A stretch of DNA of 6,233 bases from an uncultured Clostridium sp. (GCA_900542285.1 UQNF01000067.1:1-6233), one strand, 5' to 3'. Shown: positions 1 through 5,455, counted from the stretch's first letter. The notes: generated by a model from the sequence alone, not told the origin. Numbers and translations: made by a program.

Positions 1-114
1 GGTCGGCTCGGCGGTGATTTCGGGCGTTGTCATCGCCTGCGTGTCGGGCGTGCTTACGGGCGTGATGTCAACGCTTGCAGGCGTGCATGCTGAAACAATC
101 GACAGCAAAACGGC
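1..114. repeat. Direct repeat copy A (114 bp, partner at 965-1078)
   Basis: Positions 1-114 match 965-1078 with only two differences (56 vs 1020 and 67 vs 1031). The block covers the second half of the signal peptide, the lipobox and the start of the Pro/Thr linker in the two lipoprotein paralogs. Homology stops sharply at 115/1079. The true left limit lies outside the window, so the repeat may be longer. One difference changes an amino acid (Gly/Val at residue 35) and the other is silent. Confidence 0.95.
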
Positions 115-159
115 AAGGGAGAGAATAATCCCTATGATTTTCTTAAATTTTCCGTTCAT
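1..159 (-). CDS. Lipoprotein paralog, N-terminal part only (runs off left edge)
   Basis: This is the first 53 codons of a gene that continues beyond the left edge. The ATG is at 159-157, only 4 bases after the TAA stop of the upstream lipoprotein gene, so the two are almost certainly co-transcribed. A GGAG at 173-170, inside the upstream gene's last codons, can serve as ribosome binding site at 10 nt spacing. The product starts with MNGKFKK, then a hydrophobic stretch and the lipobox VSAC with Cys25, so it should be lipidated and anchored outside the cytoplasmic membrane. From residue 16 on it is almost identical to the neighbouring lipoprotein (AVLLSIVSAC onward, one substitution, V for G at residue 35), whereas residues 2-15 differ strongly. 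The visible part ends inside the Pro/Thr-rich linker, so the functional domain is unseen. The reading frame and lipobox are seen directly. Function is unknown. Confidence 0.85.
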   Translation of the reverse strand, partial: MNGKFKKIIGIILSLAVLLSIVSACTPASVDITPVSTPDTQAMTTPEITAEPT

Positions 160-163
160 TTCT

Positions 164-1123
164 TTACCACTCCAATCCGCAGAAGCGTATGCTTTCCGCT
201 ATCATTTCAAGCTGATCCGCCTCAAGGATACCGTCAGCAAATTCAATGAAGATGCCTACATTACGCACAATATCGAATGACGCAACTGCCGGAAGCATAA
301 TGTACATTCTATCATCGATATTATCGTAGTGCCGTCCGTATTTGTCGTTGAGGACTTCGCTGTAACTGGTTGTTGTCACCAAGTTGCATGCATTCCTGCC
401 GCCTGTTACGGAATATGTTGTTTCGTGATCAATGTCTAGACTTCTATGTGGGAGCATTGAAGACCAGAATGCAATTCCCATAATTCCTTTACCGACCTCC
501 GATGCCTTCCATTCCTCACGAGGACCATAGATTTCTTCAAAGCTGCTGACAAACTCCTCGAAATCCTCGCCGGAACCCTGCCATGTATGGCATCCGTAGC
601 CTATCGTGCCAACGCAGTCACCGTTTCCATCGTAAATGGTTCTTTTAGTCGAGCTGCTAAGATAGGCAAGGCATTCATCCGCAAATTCCTGAATGGGATA
701 GTATGCCATTCCTTCGAACTGATCCTCACGGTATGTCCAGCCCTTGGGTAGGAGCAGCGTGACCCCGAAAGGCTGCGCAGGATCCTGCTCATAGGCGTTT
801 CCTTCGGGGAAATAAATCGTAACTATATCGTACTCATCGTACACGGAATCATCATATTCCGGCATCTCATCGCCCTCGGCGTAGACGAGCCTCTTAGGTT
901 CGCCAATCGGGGTGGGCGCCGGGGTCATGGTCGGCTTCGGAGTCGGCTTTGCGGTCGGCTCTTCGGTCGGCTCGGCGGTGATTTCGGGCGTTGTCATCGC
1001 CTGCGTGTCGGGCGTGCTTCCGGGCGTGATATCAACGCTTGCAGGCGTGCATGCTGAAACAATCGACAGCAAAACGGCCATTACCATGCCGATAGCGGCA
1101 TACTTTTTTGCTTTCAATAACAT
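164..1123 (-). CDS. Secreted lipoprotein of unknown function with Pro/Thr-rich linker
   Basis: The product is 319 aa. The chosen start is the ATG at 1123-1121, giving MLLKAKK, because AAAGGA lies about 10 nt upstream and the longer in-frame start at 1183 would overlap the promoter -10 box. Residues 1-24 are a lipoprotein signal peptide: basic N-end, hydrophobic core and lipobox VSAC, with Cys25 as the lipidated residue. Residues 26-78 are a Pro/Thr/Glu-rich spacer including AEPT-EEPT-AKPT-PKPT, as is common in clostridial cell-surface lipoproteins. Residues 79-319 form one presumably globular extracytoplasmic domain, with a motif like LLLPKGW near its start, several aromatic residues and a final ESIRF-type segment. 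That pattern recalls small beta-rich domains of clostridial lipoproteins, but I cannot name the family. It is the first gene of a two-gene operon with a truncated paralog 4 bases downstream. Sensing or binding a ligand outside the cell is possible but unproven. Confidence 0.85.
   Translation of the reverse strand: MLLKAKKYAAIGMVMAVLLSIVSACTPASVDITPGSTPDTQAMTTPEITAEPTEEPTAKPTPKPTMTPAPTPIGEPKRLVYAEGDEMPEYDDSVYDEYDIVTIYFPEGNAYEQDPAQPFGVTLLLPKGWTYREDQFEGMAYYPIQEFADECLAYLSSSTKRTIYDGNGDCVGTIGYGCHTWQGSGEDFEEFVSSFEEIYGPREEWKASEVGKGIMGIAFWSSMLPHRSLDIDHETTYSVTGGRNACNLVTTTSYSEVLNDKYGRHYDNIDDRMYIMLPAVASFDIVRNVGIFIEFADGILEADQLEMIAESIRFCGLEW
929..976 (-). repeat. 12-bp tandem repeat coding for (xxPT)4 in the lipoprotein linker
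   Basis: Four consecutive 12-bp units (929-940, 941-952, 953-964, 965-976) share the plus-strand core GTCGGCT. On the coding strand they encode AEPT, EEPT, AKPT and PKPT. Such in-frame units can gain or lose copies by slippage without breaking the frame, changing only the length of the surface spacer. Confidence 0.85.
965..1078. repeat. Direct repeat copy B (114 bp, partner at 1-114)
   Basis: This is the second copy of the near-identical block, 964 bp from copy A and inside the complete lipoprotein gene. It encodes AVLLSIVSAC and the linker as far as AEPT. The high identity next to strongly diverged flanks suggests recent duplication or gene conversion limited to this segment. Confidence 0.95.
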
Positions 1124-1181
1124 TGTTCTACTTTCCTTTCGTTTTGTTAAAATTGTCACATATGATAAATATGACAGTATC

Positions 1182-1209
1182 ATTATACCATATGCTCCGG
1201 CAAATGCAA
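1182..1209 (-). promoter_or_regulatory. Sigma-A-like promoter of the lipoprotein operon
   Basis: On the minus strand there is a -35 box TTGCAT (1209-1204), a 16-bp spacer and a perfect -10 box TATAAT (1187-1182) preceded by TGG, which makes an extended -10. The expected transcript start is near 1175, leaving about 50 nt of leader before the ATG at 1123. An imperfect inverted repeat (TGTCA at 1154-1158, TGACA at 1172-1176) sits at the expected start and could be an operator. The rest of the 1124-1305 gap shows no gene and no convincing terminator for the DUF3788 gene. Confidence 0.75.
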
Positions 1210-1305
1210 CTATTGAATTGTGGCATTTTTGTTAACTTTTTAAATGTGAAAGAAATTGTGTTCGTGTGCGCTGTGATGATGTGAAAAACGTATGGGATAT
1301 GGCTA

Positions 1306-1749
1306 TTATGCCTTTCTCCCGGATGCTCCCCGTGAACCCGTCATGCATTTTATTGTGAGCAGCAGCTTAATGTCCTCAAGCCTTTCGTCATCCGTTATCT
1401 CGGCGTGTATCCAGCCGCTGCTTCCGCAGGGATATTTGTTATCAATTATACTTTGCATGTGTGCTCCAAGCTTTGGATATGCCTCCGCAAAAGCCGCATC
1501 GGTCAGACGCAGCATAACATTGACCGCTCCGCATTCGGGGAAGATATCGCATATCAGCTTTTTCTTCTTTCGGAAGGTCGTACACCAACCGTATGTATTT
1601 CCATATGGGAATCTAATCTCCGGTTCTGCGCCCATTTGATTTGTCATGAACCCTATCAGATCCGAATACAGAGTCTCACACTCACCGCACCATACGGTAA
1701 GCTCGGCCGGCGTCGGGGTATTAAGCTTATCAAGCATTCTTTCGTACAT
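1306..1749 (-). CDS. DUF3788 family protein
   Basis: The 147-aa product is probably cytoplasmic: it has no signal peptide or membrane segment. The start is the ATG at 1749-1747 (MYERMLDK), because GAAGGAG at 1764-1758 lies 8 nt upstream. The in-frame GTG at 1758-1756 overlaps that ribosome binding site and is rejected. I recognise the DUF3788 pattern from memory: an N-terminal MYERMLDK, a PYGNTYGW motif (residues 48-55), a basic then hydrophobic strand RKKKKLICDIFPE (60-72), and DNKYPCGSSGWIH (103-115) with the conserved Cys108 and Trp113. The length suits the family, which has no established biochemical function but is widespread in Clostridia and Bacteroidetes. The gene lies 43 bases downstream of the NERD gene on the same strand with no clear promoter between, so co-transcription is likely. 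The last 10 or so residues (SRGASGRKA) look like a non-conserved tail. Confidence 0.82.
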   Translation of the reverse strand: MYERMLDKLNTPTPAELTVWCGECETLYSDLIGFMTNQMGAEPEIRFPYGNTYGWCTTFRKKKKLICDIFPECGAVNVMLRLTDAAFAEAYPKLGAHMQSIIDNKYPCGSSGWIHAEITDDERLEDIKLLLTIKCMTGSRGASGRKA

Positions 1750-1757
1750 GGTATTCA

Positions 1758-1764
1758 CTCCTTC
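1758..1764 (-). promoter_or_regulatory. Ribosome binding site deciding the DUF3788 start
   Basis: GAAGGAG on the minus strand lies 8 nt before the ATG at 1749. It directly abuts the upstream in-frame GTG, which therefore cannot be the start. Confidence 0.8.
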
Positions 1765-1792
1765 AAATTAATACGCGTCGAAAAAATTATTA

Positions 1793-2716
1793 TCAGGCAG
1801 TTGGGCTGCCATTTGTCGATTGGTTATCAGGCAGATTCCTGATATACCTGCATTTTGGGAAATTTGAGCAGCCCCAAAAACGCTTCCCAATGTTTTCCCC
1901 TCTTTCAGCCACGCGCATTACAAGCCTTCCTCCGCAGCGCGGACATATCATTTCCGCAGCATCAGCACTGCTGTTGTCATAATTTGCGGTATGCGATGCT
2001 TTCTCCTGTTTCCGATTAACCTCCTCGATATGCTTTGCTCTCAATTCGTCGTCTGCCTGCGTAAGCGGATAAAGCTTTTCATAGATTGAGTCAATCTCAT
2101 CGTTTGAAAGCCTTGTTACGGCATTTGCGGCATTGTGCTTAACCTCCTCAAGAATGTTGTATCTGTTGATGACATGGTGTTCATCGCTCGTCAGATGGAT
2201 ATCTTTGAGCGTACAGCGATCACTAAAGACGATGTATGAGTAAATAGGCAGTGATGCATCTTCCAAATAATGCCTGAGCCATTTCAAATGCACCTTGTTT
2301 TGGATGATAGGATTTAAGAATCTTGATTTGCTGCTTCTGCCTTTGCCGCTCGGAAAGGTTTGTGTCCAATACTGCTGGTTCTCCGTTCCAAATATCCAGC
2401 CTCCGTAATTCTTGGATTCAAAGACATAAATGCCCGATTCATGAATAAGAATGACATCCGCTTCTGTGGTCTCGCCGTTTTCCTTTGGAAAATAGACATT
2501 GAATAGGTATTTTTGATAGCCTTCAAGGGGAAGCAGATACTTGTAGATGTAAAACTCACCCAACCGACCCTTGTCAAATATCACGCTTGAATACGGATGC
2601 CTCGTCTGCAAATAATAGGCAGTTTTCTTGTATTTGTTGTTCTCAACCGCATTTACCGTCAGTGCGGCTGCTGCAAGGATCAATAGAAGAATCAGAATTA
2701 TCAAAAAAATATGCAT
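1793..2716 (-). CDS. Membrane-anchored NERD (nuclease-related) domain protein with C-terminal zinc ribbon
   Basis: The 307-aa product starts at the ATG at 2716-2714, which has GGAGGA 7 nt upstream; an in-frame ATG 18 bases earlier has no ribosome binding site and lies next to the expected transcript start. Residues 2-23 are an almost purely hydrophobic segment, probably a single N-terminal membrane anchor. Residues about 45-150 match the NERD domain: GRLGE (50-54), TEADVIL (84-90), FESKNYGG (99-106) and NPIIQNK (135-141). D87 and E100-x-K102 form the D...ExK core expected of a PD-(D/E)xK nuclease fold. Residues 225-255 are charged and probably flexible. The C-terminus is a topoisomerase IA-type C4 zinc ribbon: C258-x2-C261 and C283-x5-C289, with GKRFWGCSNFPKC. 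Membrane anchor plus NERD plus zinc ribbon is a recurrent architecture in Firmicutes. Nuclease activity is suggested by the motifs, but the biological role is unknown. It is divergent from the Nudix gene. Confidence 0.9.
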   Translation of the reverse strand: MHIFLIILILLLILAAAALTVNAVENNKYKKTAYYLQTRHPYSSVIFDKGRLGEFYIYKYLLPLEGYQKYLFNVYFPKENGETTEADVILIHESGIYVFESKNYGGWIFGTENQQYWTQTFPSGKGRSSKSRFLNPIIQNKVHLKWLRHYLEDASLPIYSYIVFSDRCTLKDIHLTSDEHHVINRYNILEEVKHNAANAVTRLSNDEIDSIYEKLYPLTQADDELRAKHIEEVNRKQEKASHTANYDNSSADAAEMICPRCGGRLVMRVAERGENIGKRFWGCSNFPKCRYIRNLPDNQSTNGSPTA

Positions 2717-2723
2717 CTCGGGT

Positions 2724-2729
2724 TCCTCC
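2724..2729 (-). promoter_or_regulatory. Ribosome binding site deciding the NERD protein start
   Basis: GGAGGA on the minus strand lies 7 nt before the ATG at 2716. The upstream in-frame ATG at 2734-2732 precedes this site and has no such sequence of its own, so the shorter protein beginning MHIFLI is favoured. Confidence 0.8.
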
Positions 2730-2745
2730 GCCATTTTCTCAAATA

Positions 2746-2751
2746 GTTATA
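2746..2751 (-). promoter_or_regulatory. Probable extended -10 box for the NERD gene
   Basis: TATAAC on the minus strand is preceded by TGG, an extended -10. No good -35 box is found at the right distance (the best is a weak TATCTT-like hexamer), so either the extended -10 suffices or an activator is needed. The start would fall near 2739, about 23 nt before the chosen ATG. Confidence 0.5.
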
Positions 2752-2784
2752 CCATATTCCGGCGCATAAAGATAGTATTTTTTA

Positions 2785-2796
2785 GTAAATGTTTAC
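2785..2796. promoter_or_regulatory. 12-bp palindrome, possible operator (GTAAATGTTTAC)
   Basis: There are perfect 5-bp arms GTAAA and TTTAC around TG. It lies in the divergent intergenic region, about 50 bp upstream of the predicted NERD transcript start and 110 bp upstream of the Nudix start. The inner ten bases are identical to those of the palindrome at 6145-6156. Only position and symmetry support an operator role. Confidence 0.4.
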
Positions 2797-2866
2797 CGAT
2801 TATCTTTTCAGTAACTATCCACATAGCCGGAAAACTCCTGAAGACGGATCCATTATCAGAATCTGC

Positions 2867-2895
2867 TTGAACTTATCCGGGCAAAAGGATATAAT
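2867..2895 (+). promoter_or_regulatory. Near-consensus sigma-A promoter for the Nudix gene and probably the downstream genes
   Basis: TTGAAC (2867-2872), a 17-bp spacer and TATAAT (2890-2895) match the consensus at 10 of 12 bases with ideal spacing. The expected start is near 2902, giving a leader of about 44 nt to the TTG start at 2946. This is the clearest promoter on the plus strand and no equally good one lies ahead of the macro-domain or YoaP genes. Confidence 0.85.
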
Positions 2896-2933
2896 CTGAT
2901 TGATAGCTTTTGACTTTTGGCAATATTCCTATG

Positions 2934-2940
2934 AAGGAGG
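2934..2940 (+). promoter_or_regulatory. Strong ribosome binding site for a TTG start (Nudix gene)
   Basis: AAGGAGG is followed by 5 nt and then TTG at 2946. The in-frame ATG at 2931 lies upstream of this site and has no Shine-Dalgarno of its own, so the TTG is the better start. Confidence 0.8.
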
Positions 2941-2945
2941 CTGAA

Positions 2946-3422
2946 TTGGACATTTCATTCGGAACAGAGGAGATGAAGTTTAACTACCGTGCCTGCGCCA
3001 TCATCATCCGCGGCGACAGGGTCTTGGCGATGCGCGATGAACGCTGTCCGTATTTCTATCTCCCCGGCGGAAGGGTCAAGATTGGCGAGACTGCGGAGGA
3101 GGCTTTGAAAAGGGAGGTTCGGGAAGAGCTTGGCGTTTCGGCAAGCATTATCCGGCCGCTGTGGCTGAATCAGGCAATTTTTACGGAGGATGTGGACAGG
3201 CGCCGCTATCACGAGCTGTGTCTTTATTTCCTTACGGAGATCCCGGAGACCGAACCCCTTCCGAGCGGCGACGGATTCACCACTGCGGAGGGCAGCCGTA
3301 CGCACTGCTTTGAATGGCTGGAATTCGGCCGTCTAAAGGACGAATACTTTTATCCCCTGTTTTTGAAAAAGGATATCTTCCGACTGCCGGAGGAATTTAC
3401 GATACGCACGGAGCGCGAATAG
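2946..3422 (+). CDS. Nudix hydrolase (MutT family)
   Basis: The 158-aa product is cytoplasmic. I place the start at TTG 2946 because AAGGAGG ends 5 nt before it and the resulting N-terminus (MDISFGTEEMKFNYR) resembles many clostridial homologs as I remember them. The longer ATG (2931) and TTG (2910) starts lack a ribosome binding site. The full Nudix box GX5EX7REUXEEXGU is present at residues 42-64: G42, E48, R56-E57, E60-E61, G63. All metal-binding glutamates are therefore intact and the enzyme should hydrolyse a nucleoside diphosphate linked to another moiety, with Mg2+. The substrate cannot be read from the box. The C-terminal half (WLNQAIFTEDV, YHELCLYF, EWLEF, YFYPLFLKK) is a conserved signature of this subfamily, and the length is normal. 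It is the first gene behind a strong promoter and lies 104 bp ahead of the macro-domain gene, which hints at, but does not prove, an ADP-ribose-type substrate. Confidence 0.92.
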   Translation: MDISFGTEEMKFNYRACAIIIRGDRVLAMRDERCPYFYLPGGRVKIGETAEEALKREVREELGVSASIIRPLWLNQAIFTEDVDRRRYHELCLYFLTEIPETEPLPSGDGFTTAEGSRTHCFEWLEFGRLKDEYFYPLFLKKDIFRLPEEFTIRTERE

Positions 3423-3436
3423 CAAGTCGGCGGACA

Positions 3437-3469
3437 GGAGCGGCTGCCGCGGAAACAGCCTTCTGCTCC
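3437..3469 (+). other. Hairpin between the Nudix and macro-domain genes
   Basis: GGAGCGGCTG (3437-3446) can pair with CAGCC (3456-3460) and GCTCC (3465-3469), giving ten base pairs interrupted by a four-base bulge (TTCT) and closed by a 9-nt loop. No T-run follows, so it is not a standard intrinsic terminator. It might stabilise an mRNA end or attenuate transcription into the macro gene. Confidence 0.4.
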
Positions 3470-3526
3470 GCATGAACCGGCTTATTACGGCATCAAGCAA
3501 AATAGTACAGTAAAGGAGAGTGTTCC

Positions 3527-4636
3527 ATGCCGCTTTATATCATCAGAAACGACATCACAAAAATGAAGGTCGACGCTATCGTCAATGCCGCGAACTCCTC
3601 GCTCCTTGGCGGTGGAGGCGTTGACGGCTGCATACACAGGGCCGCAGGGCCGGAGCTGCTTGCGGAGTGCAGAACGCTCGGCGGCTGCGAGACCGGAAGC
3701 GCAAAGATAACCGGAGCGGGAAAGCTGTCATGCAAGTATGTCATTCATGCCGTTGGGCCCAGATGGGTGGACGGAAGCCATGGCGAGAAAGAAAAGCTCA
3801 CCTCCTGCTATCGTACCGCCCTCAAGCTGGCAAAGGAGCACGGCTGCGAAACGGTCGCTTTTCCGCTCATCTCATCGGGCATCTACGGCTATCCCAAGGA
3901 CAGGGCGCTGAGGGTTGCGGTCGACACGATAAGCGATTTCCTGTTCGAAAACGAGATGACCGTTTACATCGTCATCTTTGATAAGAAATCGTATCAGATA
4001 AGCAGCAGGCTCTATGCCGATATTGCCGAGTACATAGACGATAATTATGCGGAGGCCGCACTTGATAAGGATAGACGGCGGACTGCTTTTGTCCGTTCCC
4101 GACGCCTTCAGAAGGACAGCGACTATAGCGATTACAGTGATTACCATGATGTCGACATTGCCGCCGATGCTGCGAATGAGGGCGGCAGGTGCGAACCGCA
4201 GGCCTGCGAAGGTTCATGGATGGGCTCGCCTGCAGCCATGTCGGCAGCGAAGGGTGCCGGTAGCTTCATGTCGCTTGACGAAGCGCTCAGCTGCATAGAC
4301 GAGAGCTTTTCCGAAATGCTGCTTCGCAAGATAGACGAAAAGGGCATGACCGATGCGGAGTGCTATAAAAAGGCCAACATCGACCGCAAGCTCTTTTCCA
4401 AGATACGCAGCGACAGGCTGTACAAGCCCAGCAAGCCCACCGCGATCGCCTTTGCCATTGCCCTGGAGCTTACGCCGGAGGAAACGAAGGAGATGCTCAT
4501 GAAGGCAGGCTTTGCTCTCTCGCGTTCAAACAAATTTGACATAATAATTGAGTATTTTATCAGGAACGGCAACTACAATATCTTCGAAATCAACGAAGCG
4601 CTGTTCGCATTCGACCAAAGCCTGCTCGGGGCGTAG
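3527..4636 (+). CDS. Macro-domain (MacroD-like) protein fused to a C-terminal XRE-like helical domain
   Basis: The 369-aa product starts at an ATG with AAAGGAG 8 nt upstream. Residues 1 to about 170 form a macro domain of the MacroD/O-acetyl-ADP-ribose deacetylase type: NAANSSLLGGGGVDGCIHRAAG (N20, N23, D33, H37), HAVGP (74-78) and PLISSGIYGYP (113-123). N20, N23, D33 and H37 align with the ligand-binding and catalytic residues of human MacroD1 (N171, N174, D184, H188, from memory), so de-ADP-ribosylation or O-acetyl-ADP-ribose hydrolysis is plausible. Residues about 180-247 are a low-complexity linker with three SDY repeats (198-206). Residues about 255-369 are helical and resemble an XRE-type helix-turn-helix: KGMTDAECYKKANIDRKLFSKI, then KPSKPTAIAFAIAL and TPEETKEMLMKAGFAL. 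A conserved tail (FDIIIEYF, FEINEALFAFD) follows. I remember this fusion as recurrent in Clostridia, but the tail's role is unknown. The YoaP-type gene follows 8 bp later. Confidence 0.9.
   Translation: MPLYIIRNDITKMKVDAIVNAANSSLLGGGGVDGCIHRAAGPELLAECRTLGGCETGSAKITGAGKLSCKYVIHAVGPRWVDGSHGEKEKLTSCYRTALKLAKEHGCETVAFPLISSGIYGYPKDRALRVAVDTISDFLFENEMTVYIVIFDKKSYQISSRLYADIAEYIDDNYAEAALDKDRRRTAFVRSRRLQKDSDYSDYSDYHDVDIAADAANEGGRCEPQACEGSWMGSPAAMSAAKGAGSFMSLDEALSCIDESFSEMLLRKIDEKGMTDAECYKKANIDRKLFSKIRSDRLYKPSKPTAIAFAIALELTPEETKEMLMKAGFALSRSNKFDIIIEYFIRNGNYNIFEINEALFAFDQSLLGA
4118..4144 (+). repeat. Three 9-bp tandem units encoding (SDY)3
   Basis: AGCGACTAT, AGCGATTAC and AGTGATTAC each encode Ser-Asp-Tyr (residues 198-206) in the linker between the macro domain and the XRE-like domain. 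Codon variation between units suggests the tripeptide is old or maintained at protein level rather than a fresh slippage product. Confidence 0.8.
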
Positions 4637-4644
4637 CGACTGAT

Positions 4645-5394
4645 ATGGAAACGGATTATATTAACCTCACGGCAGAAAACATTGACAGCGAGCAGCTATG
4701 CTGCATTATCCGCACAAAAAAGGCTCATCCGGGCGTTGAAGCAAAGCGCAGATGGATTTCGGAACGGCTCAGCGAAGGGCATGTGTTCAGAAAGCTGAAC
4801 GCAAAGGGCTGCTGCTTTATTGAGTATGCGCCATTGGAAAAGGCATGGACACCGATTATCGGGGACAACTATTATTATATCTACTGTCTTTGGACGGCAG
4901 GAGAGTTTCGCGGCAAGGGTCACGGCAGGGAGCTGATGGAATACTGCATTGACGATGCAAAAAAGAACGGCAGATCCGGTATCTGTATGCTTGGCGCAAA
5001 GAAGCAGAAGAATTGGCTGTCCAATCAAGCGTTCGCCAAAAAATACGGATTCAAAGCCGTTGATTCCACAAACAGCGGCTATGAGCTGCTCGCCCTTTCG
5101 TTTGACGGCACCTACCCGGCGTTCACGGAAAGAGCGAAGAGCGAGAGCATTTCGGCTCGGGAGCTCACCGTCTATTATGACGACCAATGCCCATTCATCC
5201 GTCAAAGGATAGATGAGATAAGCAGCTTCTGCGCCGACGAAGGCGTACCCATCAGCCTTATTCGCGTTGAAACGCTCGAGCAAGCCAAAGAGCTTCCGTG
5301 TGTTTTCAATAACTGGGGCGCATTTTACAACGGTCGGTTTATTTCGGTAAATCTGCTCGATATAGCGGCGGTCAAAAAGCTGCTTCAAAATTAG
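4645..5394 (+). CDS. yoaP: YoaP-type GNAT acetyltransferase with C-terminal YoaP domain
   Basis: The 249-aa cytoplasmic product is close in length to Bacillus subtilis YoaP (about 250 aa, from memory). Residues about 1-155 form a GNAT acetyl-CoA-dependent acetyltransferase: strand YYYIYCLWTAGEFRG, then the acetyl-CoA pyrophosphate loop RGKGHG (89-94), helix GRELMEYCIDDAKK, and the later AFAKKYGFK segment. Residues about 174-247 match the YoaP domain, with VYYDDQCPFI (Cys182-Pro183) and FNNWGAFYNGRFIS. The CPF motif after a beta strand resembles a thioredoxin-like fold, but only one Cys is present at that site. The acetyl acceptor is unknown. The ATG lies 8 nt after the macro gene's TAG and has only a weak GGGG 14 nt upstream, so translation probably depends on coupling to the macro gene. 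The symbol is assigned by family resemblance, not proven orthology. Confidence 0.85.
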   Translation: METDYINLTAENIDSEQLCCIIRTKKAHPGVEAKRRWISERLSEGHVFRKLNAKGCCFIEYAPLEKAWTPIIGDNYYYIYCLWTAGEFRGKGHGRELMEYCIDDAKKNGRSGICMLGAKKQKNWLSNQAFAKKYGFKAVDSTNSGYELLALSFDGTYPAFTERAKSESISARELTVYYDDQCPFIRQRIDEISSFCADEGVPISLIRVETLEQAKELPCVFNNWGAFYNGRFISVNLLDIAAVKKLLQN

Positions 5395-5425
5395 TAGTTT
5401 TCTGCGGAATTTGGCTAAATGATTT

Positions 5426-5455
5426 GCCTCCCTGCGCCAAAAGGTGAAGGGAGGC
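5426..5455. other. Strong hairpin between convergent genes
   Basis: GCCTCCCT (5426-5433) pairs with AGGGAGGC (5448-5455); after a single G/A mismatch, CGCC (5435-5438) pairs with GGTG (5443-5446), with one G-T pair, around an AAAA loop. It lies 31 bp after the YoaP stop and 61 bp after the convergent GNAT stop. Neither strand has a T-run after it, so it may be an RNA-stabilising end, a non-canonical terminator, or a copy of a dispersed palindromic repeat. Its right arm contains AGGGAGG, a perfect Shine-Dalgarno sequence. Confidence 0.6.

Noticed and set aside
1124..1183. Extended N-terminus of the complete lipoprotein (20 extra residues)
   Set aside because: It would begin inside the -10 box, upstream of the expected transcript start, and would place a charged segment before an otherwise normal signal peptide.
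912..1235. Plus-strand open frames over the lipoprotein leader (also 14-280)
   Set aside because: They are Gly/Val/Ala/Ser-rich antisense readings of the Pro/Thr linker repeat. The minus strand has the promoter, ribosome binding site and lipobox.
1781..1812. Possible terminator at the end of the NERD gene (GGCAG/CTGCC stem, then a T-run on the minus strand)
   Set aside because: The stem is only 5 bp and the T-run begins 9 nt after it, too weak and too far for an intrinsic terminator.
1790..1834. 11-bp direct repeat TTATCAGGCAG at 1790-1800 and 1824-1834, 34 bp apart, at the 3' end of the NERD gene
   Set aside because: The two copies are read in different frames and have no further symmetry or target-site pattern. 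It may be a small local duplication, but chance cannot be excluded.
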